Source: an uncultured Microbacteriaceae bacterium
GTDB lineage: Bacteria > Actinomycetota > Actinomycetes > Actinomycetales > Microbacteriaceae
Assembly: GCA_903882245.1 (NCBI GenBank)
Contig: CAIRWJ010000036.1
Location: forward strand, 1-12,131
Direction: 5' to 3'
Length of the DNA stretch: 12,131 bases
Shown here: in pieces, positions 5,866-11,700 of the stretch
Numbering within the stretch: the first letter of the stretch is position 1
Layout of the letters: every line of letters begins with the position of its first letter
The notes under the pieces: model-generated
Told to the model about the DNA's origin: nothing
The model's database searches: none
Seen by the model: the letters and a program-made list of their open reading frames with translations, nothing else
Program-made: the position numbers and the translations under genes

Positions 5866-7011
5866 ATGAATCTGGTTGATCGGGTGACGACTCGGTTCAC
5901 CGAGGTTGTCGGGTCAGACCCCCTCGGTGTGTGGTCCGCACCCGGTCGGCTCACCATCATCGGGGATCACACCGATTACAACGCGGGATTGTCGCTAGTC
6001 ATCGCAACCGACCACAGCGTGGTCGTCGCCGTTGGAGTGCGGGATGACGGTCGGGTGCGCGTCGTTTCACCCTTTGGTGATACGACCACGGTGGAATTGA
6101 CTCGGTGTGTGCCGGGGTCTGTGAGCGGCTGGGCGGCCGGGGCGCTTGGAGTGTTGTGGGCACTGGGCGGTTCGCGCGGCGGAGTATCGGGATTGGACAT
6201 CGTGATCGATTCGGATATCCCTGTCGGCACGGATTTTGGGGCCTCTTCGGCAATCGCATGTGCCGTCGCCGTGGCGGTGAACGACCTGTGGGAAACTGAC
6301 CTTGGGCGAATGGAATTGGTTCACGCCTGCCAACGGGCGGAACACGACATGGTGGGCACGCCAACCACGATGGTCGACACGGCGACGGCGATGTTTGGGG
6401 AAACGGACTCGGCGGTGCTCGTTGATTGCCAATTGGCCGAAACTTCGCCAGTTCCATTTGCCATTACTGATGCTGGGCTCGCGCTCCTTGTCATCGTTTC
6501 GGAAGGTCATCGCTCACCCGGCGTGGCAGTCAATCAGGATCGACGCGCGTCGTGTCAACGAGCGGCCGTTTCGCTCGGAGTCGAGACGCTACGCGACCTC
6601 GCCGTCAATGACCTGTCTCGTGTGCGAGAAACTCAGGACGAGGACACGTACCGGCGGGTTCGACACGTGGTTACCGAAAACGCTCGAGTTGCAACGGTTG
6701 TCGAATTACTCTCGTCCGAGGGTCCGCGCGCAATCGGGGACTTTCTCATTGCCTCGTACCTTTCGACAAGGGACGACTTCGACGTGCACAACTCGCACAG
6801 TGCCCGATCGATCCAATCGGCGCAACGGGCCGGCGCCCTGGGGGCTCGGATGTCGGGCGGGGGTCTCGGCGGGGTGGTGATCGCCCTCGTGCCAACCGAA
6901 TTGTTGTCGTTTGTCGAGCGCAAGGTTCGCCAGGCGTTTACTGACGAACAGTTGGGCGAACCAGAGTTGTTTCTCGTGACACCGTCGCGCGGCGCGCATC
7001 GCGTTTACTAA
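5866..7011 (+). CDS. galK: Galactokinase-like GHMP kinase
   Basis: A 381-residue protein with the three GHMP-kinase motifs in order: SAPGRLTIIGDHTDYNAG (24-41, the galactokinase signature), an ATP-binding loop IPVGTDFGASSAI (118-130) and RMSGGGLGGVVIAL near residue 330. Arg28 and Asp171 match the catalytic Arg and Asp of galactokinases, which phosphorylate galactose to galactose-1-phosphate. It is divergent: the sugar-binding Glu of GEHTDY is Asp34, the usual GLSSSA loop is DFGASSA, and MDQ around the catalytic Asp reads VDT (170-172). No galT or galE lies nearby. The ATG at 5866 is chosen because it follows a -10 box by seven bases; an upstream TTG at 5830 is inside the promoter. The stop overlaps the lipoprotein stop on the other strand. 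Confidence 0.8.
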   Translation: MNLVDRVTTRFTEVVGSDPLGVWSAPGRLTIIGDHTDYNAGLSLVIATDHSVVVAVGVRDDGRVRVVSPFGDTTTVELTRCVPGSVSGWAAGALGVLWALGGSRGGVSGLDIVIDSDIPVGTDFGASSAIACAVAVAVNDLWETDLGRMELVHACQRAEHDMVGTPTTMVDTATAMFGETDSAVLVDCQLAETSPVPFAITDAGLALLVIVSEGHRSPGVAVNQDRRASCQRAAVSLGVETLRDLAVNDLSRVRETQDEDTYRRVRHVVTENARVATVVELLSSEGPRAIGDFLIASYLSTRDDFDVHNSHSARSIQSAQRAGALGARMSGGGLGGVVIALVPTELLSFVERKVRQAFTDEQLGEPELFLVTPSRGAHRVY

Positions 7012-7015
7012 CGCG
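7000..7015. terminator. Hairpin across the galK/lipoprotein convergent stops
   Basis: CGCGTT-TACT-AACGCG is a perfect 6-bp inverted repeat whose loop and 3' arm hold the overlapping stop codons of the two converging genes (7008-7011). A bidirectional terminator role is suggested by position alone; no T-tract follows on either strand. Confidence 0.35.
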
Positions 7016-7529
7016 CGGCGTCGGCGAGAGTTCCGATAGTGCGCTGGGTCGGATCAAAAATGACGCAATCGACGCCACGATCACCATTCGACCACGACGA
7101 CTCGGTGGGGTAGTAGTACTGAAAATCCAAAGCCGAAATACCGAAGTCGAGTCCAACAAAATTCTTGAACTCAAGTGCGCACTGTTTGCTGCCAAAGCTC
7201 ACGAGGTCTTCAACCGAAGGGTACGCGGTACCGTCGAAGGTCAGAGAAGCGAACACTTCAAGGTCGTGTTCGGAATCGCACGCCACAAGTGGCTCGGTGG
7301 TGTTGATCCCGTCTTCAAGATTCTTCTGGTCAAGGCAGTCTCCGATCGCCAATTCGACGAGTCCTGTTGGCGAAAAGGTCGGCGTGATTGACGGTGCCAC
7401 CACAGGACTGGGCTCACCGCCGTAGGTATTGACCAGTGTGGAAATCATGGTGCATCCCGTCAACGACAAAGCGGAAACAGTCAGCACCGTGGCGAGACGA
7501 AAGTTCGAGAGCGGGAATGCGGGCACCAC
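7008..7529 (-). CDS. Septum_form-like lipoprotein
   Basis: A 173-residue secreted lipoprotein. The N-terminus has an arginine, a hydrophobic core (LATVLTVSALSL) and the lipobox LTGC with Cys26 as the lipidation site. A Pro/Ser/Thr-rich linker leads to a domain resembling the actinobacterial Septum_form family: GDCLDQ, a second Cys followed by HDLEVFASLTFDGTAYPS, a C..EFKNFVG segment, YYYPTESSWSNGDRGVDCVI and a total of four domain cysteines able to form two disulfides. The function of the family is not established. Two GTG codons in tandem (7529 and 7526) could start it. The second lies six bases after TAGTCT, the spacing seen in other genes here, and would give 172 residues. It is last in the aroA-rsgA-hisN run. 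Confidence 0.8.
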   Translation of the reverse strand: MVPAFPLSNFRLATVLTVSALSLTGCTMISTLVNTYGGEPSPVVAPSITPTFSPTGLVELAIGDCLDQKNLEDGINTTEPLVACDSEHDLEVFASLTFDGTAYPSVEDLVSFGSKQCALEFKNFVGLDFGISALDFQYYYPTESSWSNGDRGVDCVIFDPTQRTIGTLADAAR

Positions 7530-7532
7530 CCA

Positions 7533-7538
7533 AGACTA
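7533..7538 (-). promoter_or_regulatory. -10 box of the lipoprotein gene, overlapping the hisN stop
   Basis: On the minus strand the hisN stop TAG is the first half of TAGTCT. Three bases then precede the first GTG start and six precede the second. This supports a leaderless message from the second GTG. It lies within an otherwise continuous operon, so it would be an internal promoter. Confidence 0.45.
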
Positions 7539-8336
7539 CCGAAGGGTCGAGAGAACTGCGTCGTGCAGAAGTCCGTTGGTTGCACACGCGGTGCCGTGCC
7601 ATGGACCGTCGAGTCCGTTGATATCGGTGAACCGACCGCCGGCCTCTTCGACAATCGGAATAAGCGCCGCCATGTCATAAGCCTGAAGTCCACATTCGGT
7701 CGCGACATCGATTGCGCCTTCGGCGACGAGCATGTACGCCCACATGTCCCCAATCGCTCGAGCCCGCCACGCCGAGGTTGCGAGAACGATTGCCTGGTCA
7801 CCGCGGCCAGCGTCTATCCAGCCGGGTAGTGAGTTGTAAGAGACAACCGCGTCGCTGAGAGACGCGACGGCGCTAACGGACATGCGCTCTTCGTGTTTTC
7901 CAGACCGCTGCGTGTACGCGCCGTGGTTTTTGGCGCCCCACCAGCGTTGTCCCAGAGCGGGCGCGGACACGACGCCAATGACGGGAACGCCGTCGACAGC
8001 GAGGGCAATCAGTGTTCCCCAAATCGGCACGCGGCGCAGGAAGTTGGCTGTCCCGTCAATCGGGTCGATAATCCATTGACGATGGGGACGGTGCTCGCCG
8101 TCCTGATGGCCGGTGGCACCAAATTCTTCACCCAAGATCGCATCGTCAGGTCGCGCAGCAGCTAGCCCCTCACGAATCGCGTGTTCCACTTCGCGGTCTG
8201 CTTCGGTGACGGGAGTTTGATCGGGCTTTGTCGTGACGGTGAAATCCTGGGATTCGTAGCGTCGCATCGACACCAGATCGGCCATCGCGGCAAGCGAACG
8301 GGCGAGAGCGAGGTCGTCCTGAACGGTAATGGTCAC
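7536..8336 (-). CDS. hisN: Histidinol-phosphatase, inositol-monophosphatase type
   Basis: A 266-residue member of the inositol monophosphatase fold. Metal-binding motifs are all present: LGEEFG (68-73), WIIDPIDGTANF (88-99, with Asp91 and Asp94) and QAYDMAALIPIVEEAGG (218-234, with Asp221). The late motif (YDMAAL, with MLVAEGAID just before) and the position next to rsgA and aroA match the actinobacterial HisN group, which removes phosphate from L-histidinol phosphate in histidine synthesis. A different sugar or inositol phosphate substrate cannot be excluded from sequence. The GTG start is nine bases after the rsgA stop and six bases after a TAGCCT box. Length is normal. Confidence 0.9.
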   Translation of the reverse strand: MTITVQDDLALARSLAAMADLVSMRRYESQDFTVTTKPDQTPVTEADREVEHAIREGLAAARPDDAILGEEFGATGHQDGEHRPHRQWIIDPIDGTANFLRRVPIWGTLIALAVDGVPVIGVVSAPALGQRWWGAKNHGAYTQRSGKHEERMSVSAVASLSDAVVSYNSLPGWIDAGRGDQAIVLATSAWRARAIGDMWAYMLVAEGAIDVATECGLQAYDMAALIPIVEEAGGRFTDINGLDGPWHGTACATNGLLHDAVLSTLR

Positions 8337-8342
8337 GGTGTC

Positions 8343-8348
8343 AGGCTA
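8343..8348 (-). promoter_or_regulatory. -10 box of hisN, overlapping the rsgA stop
   Basis: The rsgA stop TAG forms the first three bases of TAGCCT, followed by six bases and the hisN GTG. Hexamer and spacing are identical to the DUF1905 promoter. No -35-like sequence is evident, so strength is uncertain. Confidence 0.5.
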
Positions 8349-9374
8349 CGCCACGGAATCGAGTGACCGGATAAGTCGCTGAACCGAATCGAGTCGCGCC
8401 GCGCCTTCCTGGCCGAGTGCGCCGGCCGCCACCGCTTCGACCATCGAGCAATCGGCGTCAAAGTGGTTGCATCCGCGCGGGCAATCTTCGGCAATCTCGG
8501 CCAAATCCGTAAACGCGGCGAGGACGGATTCGGGACGAACGTGCCCCAGTCCGAATGACCGAACTCCCGGGGTGTCAATGAGCCAACCGCCGCCGGGGAA
8601 ACGGAATGAGGCGGTCGAGGACGAGGTGTGACGGCCCCGACCTGTCACATCGTTGACGACACCAACCGCACGATGAGCACTGGGAATCAACGCGTTGACC
8701 AACGTCGATTTCCCGACTCCCGAGTGGCCGACCGCGACCGTCGTGTGTCCGACTAGTTGCTCCGCTAGCTCTGCGAGCGGGGGGTCGTCCGAACGAGATG
8801 TCACGACGGGCACATTGAGGCCATGAAAATGAGCGAGGAATTCAGTCGGATCCGCGAGATCGGTCTTTGTCACGCAGAGAATCGGCAGAATTCCTGCATC
8901 AAACGCGGCCACCATGTATCGGTCGACGAGTCGCTGGCGTGGCTCGGGGTTTGCCGCCGCGACAACAATCAACATTCGGTCGGCGTTTGCCACGATCATC
9001 CGCTCGACGGTGTCACTGTCGTCTGCTGATCGTCTCAGCACCGTCGTCCGTGGTACCACCCGAATAATTCTGGCGAGCGTGCCGTCACCGCCCGTCGTGT
9101 CACCCACGATGTCAACGAGGTCTCCGGTGACAATCGGAGTCCGTGACAATTCTCGAGCGCGCTTGGTAATGATTTCGCGTTCCTTTGGAGTTCCCTCGTC
9201 GGCAAGCGTCAGATATCGGCCGCGGTCAACCGTGATGACGCGCGCTTGTATCGAATCGTCGTGGGCTGGCCGATTCTTGGTGCGCGGCTTGCTGCCTCGT
9301 TTCGGCGGGCGCACTTTTGCGGCCGTTTCGTCATAATCGTCGAAGCGGTCAGCGTCCTCCGGGAGCCAATTCAT
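8346..9374 (-). CDS. rsgA: Ribosome small-subunit-dependent GTPase RsgA
   Basis: A 342-residue circularly permuted GTPase of the RsgA/YjeQ family, a late 30S assembly factor. Its motifs appear in the permuted order G4 TKTD (169-172), G1 GHSGVGKST (216-224), G3 DTPG (267-270). An OB-fold region precedes them (about 42-110) and a C-terminal zinc site follows, with C298, C302, H304 and C309 visible. The first 40 residues are highly charged and lysine/arginine-rich (KVRPPKRGSKPRTKNRP), a common but variable extension that may contact rRNA. The ATG overlaps the aroA stop by four bases (ATGA, 9371-9374), so translation is probably coupled. Length is normal for actinobacterial forms. Confidence 0.96.
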   Translation of the reverse strand: MNWLPEDADRFDDYDETAAKVRPPKRGSKPRTKNRPAHDDSIQARVITVDRGRYLTLADEGTPKEREIITKRARELSRTPIVTGDLVDIVGDTTGGDGTLARIIRVVPRTTVLRRSADDSDTVERMIVANADRMLIVVAAANPEPRQRLVDRYMVAAFDAGILPILCVTKTDLADPTEFLAHFHGLNVPVVTSRSDDPPLAELAEQLVGHTTVAVGHSGVGKSTLVNALIPSAHRAVGVVNDVTGRGRHTSSSTASFRFPGGGWLIDTPGVRSFGLGHVRPESVLAAFTDLAEIAEDCPRGCNHFDADCSMVEAVAAGALGQEGAARLDSVQRLIRSLDSVA

Positions 9375-10693
9375 GACTCAAGCATCGCGGTCCACATCGC
9401 AGGGAAATCCGGAAGCGTCTTGGCAGTTGTGCCGATGTTGTCCACCTCGACACCTTCGACGGCCAGACCGATGATTGCGCCGGCGGTCGCCATGCGATGG
9501 TCGTGGTAGCTCTGCCATTCACCACTGTGCAGCGTCGCGGGTTCGATGTGGATGCCGTCGCGCAATTCCGTCGCGTTGCCACCGAGCCGGTTGATTTCGG
9601 TCACGAGCGCGCGCAACCGGTCGGTTTCGTGTCCGCGAAGGTGAGCGATGCCAGTGAACGTCGACGGTGCTGTGGCCAGTGCGGCGAGTGCGATGAGTGA
9701 CGGTGCCAGTTCGCCACCGGTCGACAGGTCAAGGGTGACTCCACGGATTGGCCGTCCGCCAAGCACTCCCGTGCCGCCATCGACAGTGAGGCCCCGTTCG
9801 TCTCTCTCGACCACCGCACCGAATTCCGCGAAATACCCGCCGAGGTCATCTCCGACTTGCGTCGTGGTGATAGGCCAATGCGGGATTGTGACGGTTCCCC
9901 CCGCGATGAGCGCGGCCGCGAGGAACGGTGCCGCATTGGAAAGGTCGGGTTCCATGTCGATGTCAATCCCCGAGATCGGTCCCGGTTCAATCCGCCAGAC
10001 CCCCTGCTCTGGCTCTGTGACGGTTACTCCGCGGGCTCGAAGGCAGGCGACGGTCATCTCGATGTGGGGCATCGAGGGGAGATACTCGCCGGTGTGTCGA
10101 AGCGTCAGGCCGTTGGTGAATCGCGCGCCAGCGAGGAGCAGCCCAGAGACAAACTGGCTTGACTGTGAGGCGTCGATTGAGATGTCGCCGCCCTCCACGC
10201 GACTCGTTCCATGAACAGTAAATGGCAGGGTTCCACGACCGTCGTCGTCGACCTCGACGCCCAACTTTCGAAGGCTGTCAATTGTTGTCGCCATCGGGCG
10301 TAGTCGTGCGCCATCATCGCCATCGAAGGTCACCGACCCGTCGGCCAGGGCCGCGAGGGGTGGCACGAATCGCATCACGGTTCCTGCCAATCCGCAGTCA
10401 ATCGTGACGCCTCCGGTCAGTCCCGCCGGGGTAACGAGTAACGTGTCGGACCCTCCACCTAGACTGTCGAGACACTCAACACCGAGTTGACCGAGAGCGT
10501 CCATCATCAGGGCCGAATCTCGCGATCGCAGTGGGCGGTGAATCACCGAGGGACGATCGGACAGGGCGGCAAGCACCAACTCGCGGTTGGTGAGGCTCTT
10601 GCTTCCTGGAATGGGAACAACCGCGTGGAGCGGAGAGGTTGCGCGTGGCGCGACCCAATTTTCGCTCTCTCGGGAATAAACGCGGGACGTCAT
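9371..10693 (-). CDS. aroA: 3-phosphoshikimate 1-carboxyvinyltransferase (EPSP synthase)
   Basis: A 440-residue enzyme of the shikimate pathway that joins shikimate-3-phosphate and phosphoenolpyruvate, leading to aromatic amino acids. Visible signatures: PGSKSLTNRELVLAAL (29-44), GLAGTVMRFVPPLAAL (101-116), SQSSQFVSGLLLA (176-188), EPDLSNAAPFLAAAL (248-262), LRGHETDRLRAL (352-363) and DHRMATA (398-404). GLAGT in place of the more common GNAGT is usual in actinobacteria. The ATG has a TAGAGT -10-like box eight bases upstream. It is first in the aroA-rsgA-hisN-lipoprotein run and diverges from the sigma factor gene, with 72 bases between starts. Confidence 0.98.
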   Translation of the reverse strand: MTSRVYSRESENWVAPRATSPLHAVVPIPGSKSLTNRELVLAALSDRPSVIHRPLRSRDSALMMDALGQLGVECLDSLGGGSDTLLVTPAGLTGGVTIDCGLAGTVMRFVPPLAALADGSVTFDGDDGARLRPMATTIDSLRKLGVEVDDDGRGTLPFTVHGTSRVEGGDISIDASQSSQFVSGLLLAGARFTNGLTLRHTGEYLPSMPHIEMTVACLRARGVTVTEPEQGVWRIEPGPISGIDIDMEPDLSNAAPFLAAALIAGGTVTIPHWPITTTQVGDDLGGYFAEFGAVVERDERGLTVDGGTGVLGGRPIRGVTLDLSTGGELAPSLIALAALATAPSTFTGIAHLRGHETDRLRALVTEINRLGGNATELRDGIHIEPATLHSGEWQSYHDHRMATAGAIIGLAVEGVEVDNIGTTAKTLPDFPAMWTAMLES

Positions 10694-10701
10694 TGGTTTC
10701 G

Positions 10702-10707
10702 ACTCTA
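10702..10707 (-). promoter_or_regulatory. -10 box of aroA
   Basis: On the minus strand TAGAGT is followed by eight bases and the ATG, so the message would have no or almost no leader. There is no Shine-Dalgarno site. It heads the aroA-rsgA-hisN operon and faces the sigma factor promoter. Confidence 0.5.
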
Positions 10708-10736
10708 CGCGAGGAACAGCCCCACAAGGGCAGAAG

Positions 10737-10744
10737 AGAAGGAG
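10737..10744 (+). promoter_or_regulatory. Orphan Shine-Dalgarno-like site ahead of the sigma gene
   Basis: AGAAGGAG is the best Shine-Dalgarno match in the window, yet the nearest standard start in frame (ATG 10766) is 21 bases away. Exactly six bases downstream lies an in-frame ATA (10751-10753). It is either chance, a remnant, or a non-standard start adding five residues. Confidence 0.3.
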
Positions 10745-10751
10745 TACGCCA

Positions 10752-10757
10752 TAGAAT
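10752..10757 (+). promoter_or_regulatory. -10 box of the sigma factor gene
   Basis: TAGAAT (one change from consensus) is followed by eight bases and the ATG at 10766. No good -35 box is seen. No SigR-type pair (GGAAT with GTT about 18 bases later) is visible upstream, so typical autoregulation is not supported by this window. Confidence 0.5.
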
Positions 10758-10765
10758 CACGAATA

Positions 10766-11422
10766 ATGGTCAATGATGAATCCCACGATGATAGCGACAT
10801 CCTCGAAGGCGAAGAAGTGAACGCCGAGGATATCGTTATTCCCGGCTCCCTTGAATGGGATCCGTCCGAAATCGAAACGAACTACGTCAACCGTGGCTCG
10901 TTCGAAGACGTGTACAACTCGGTGTATCCGCGCTTGTACCGGCACACGGTGTACGAACTCGATCGCCTCAACCTGTCAAAGAAGCAGGTGGAAGAAGTGC
11001 TCCAGACCGCGATGGGAAAGGCCTATCAGAACTGGGACATGTATACCCAGGGAACCTATGCGCTCGGCTGGCTCAAAAAGATCATCACGAACACCGCATA
11101 TAACCTTCGGCGCAAGGAAAAGAACGAGCCGCTGTTGTTTGGCGATATGGGAATCATTATGGATGCTCCCGCCTACTACGCACGCAGCGCCGAGAGTGCC
11201 GTCATTGAATCGGTCACGTTCGACGAGATTCGTGCGTTGTTCGACGATGTGCGCGAACCCTTCCGGTCAGCTCTCAAACTGGTCATTCTCGAAGAAATGC
11301 CCTACCAGGACGCCGCCGACAAGGTCGGGGTGCCGCTCAATACGATGCTCACCCGCGTAAACCGTGGTCGCGCCATCCTCAAAGAACTCGTGCTCACACA
11401 CAAGAAAGAAATGGGAATCTAA
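10766..11422 (+). CDS. sigR: ECF sigma factor, SigR/SigH-like
   Basis: A 218-residue ECF-type sigma factor. Region 2 is about residues 45-118 (SFEDVYNSVYPRLYRHTVYE, then EVLQTAMGKAYQNWDMY and GWLKKIITNTAYNLRRKEKN). Region 4 is about 152-210 (FDDVREPFRSALKLVILEEM, then PYQDAADKVGVPLNTMLTRV and NRGRAILKEL). The ITNTAYNLRRKEKNEP segment and the adjacent ZAS anti-sigma gene point to the SigR/SigH group, which answers thiol-oxidative stress. It is divergent: the usual DAEDLVQET is QVEEVLQTA, and the first 40 residues are an acidic extension. The ATG at 10766 is chosen by the start of the acidic tail and the -10 box eight bases upstream; a longer reading frame into the antisense of aroA is not credible. 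It overlaps the anti-sigma start (TAATG). Confidence 0.85.
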   Translation: MVNDESHDDSDILEGEEVNAEDIVIPGSLEWDPSEIETNYVNRGSFEDVYNSVYPRLYRHTVYELDRLNLSKKQVEEVLQTAMGKAYQNWDMYTQGTYALGWLKKIITNTAYNLRRKEKNEPLLFGDMGIIMDAPAYYARSAESAVIESVTFDEIRALFDDVREPFRSALKLVILEEMPYQDAADKVGVPLNTMLTRVNRGRAILKELVLTHKKEMGI

Positions 11423-11679
11423 TGGACATGAATCGCGATTGCGGCTGTGAGTCCGCCAGGCAGCGGATGGACATCCTCATTGACCGTGAATTGACGGAAA
11501 TCGAATGCGCCGATGTCAGCGCGCACTGTGCGTCCTGCGAGAGCTGTCAAGCAGAAATCGTAGTGATGGAGAAATTGACTGATCGTTTCAGGGCAGCGTG
11601 TGCGGAACCCGCGCCGGACAATCTGCGAATCTCGATTCTCAATTCGATTAAGAACCAGGATGGAATTCTCGACTCGTAA
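11422..11679 (+). CDS. rsrA: Zinc-binding anti-sigma factor, RsrA/RshA-like
   Basis: An 85-residue ZAS-family anti-sigma factor expected to bind the sigma factor encoded just upstream and release it when its thiols are oxidised. The HxxxCxxC core is H35-C39-C42, and Cys9 lies 26 residues before the His. With an offset of two, C9, C29, H35, C39, C42 and C60 fall at the positions I recall for C11, C31, H37, C41, C44 and C62 of Streptomyces RsrA; the neighbour of C60 is alanine rather than Cys. Cys7 is extra. The C-terminal ACAEPAPDNLRISILNSI also fits the family. The ATG shares one base with the sigma stop (TAATG), ensuring coupled translation and balanced amounts. Confidence 0.88.
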   Translation: MDMNRDCGCESARQRMDILIDRELTEIECADVSAHCASCESCQAEIVVMEKLTDRFRAACAEPAPDNLRISILNSIKNQDGILDS

Positions 11680-11700
11680 GTCGCCGTCCATCGTGAAACG

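Noticed and set aside
5286..5960. Open frame of 224 codons on the minus strand opposite the desaturase
   Set aside because: Its composition (runs of Arg, His, Glu) is that expected from reading a high-GC gene backwards. The desaturase on the other strand has all three histidine boxes.
10713..10746. SigR-type autoregulatory promoter (GGAAC with a GTT about 18 bases later)
   Set aside because: GGAAC is present at 10713-10717 but no GTT is found at the required spacing.
10487..10765. N-terminal extension of the sigma factor frame into the aroA region
   Set aside because: The extension is antisense to the conserved N-terminus of aroA, crosses both promoters, and has no sigma factor similarity before residue 1 at 10766.
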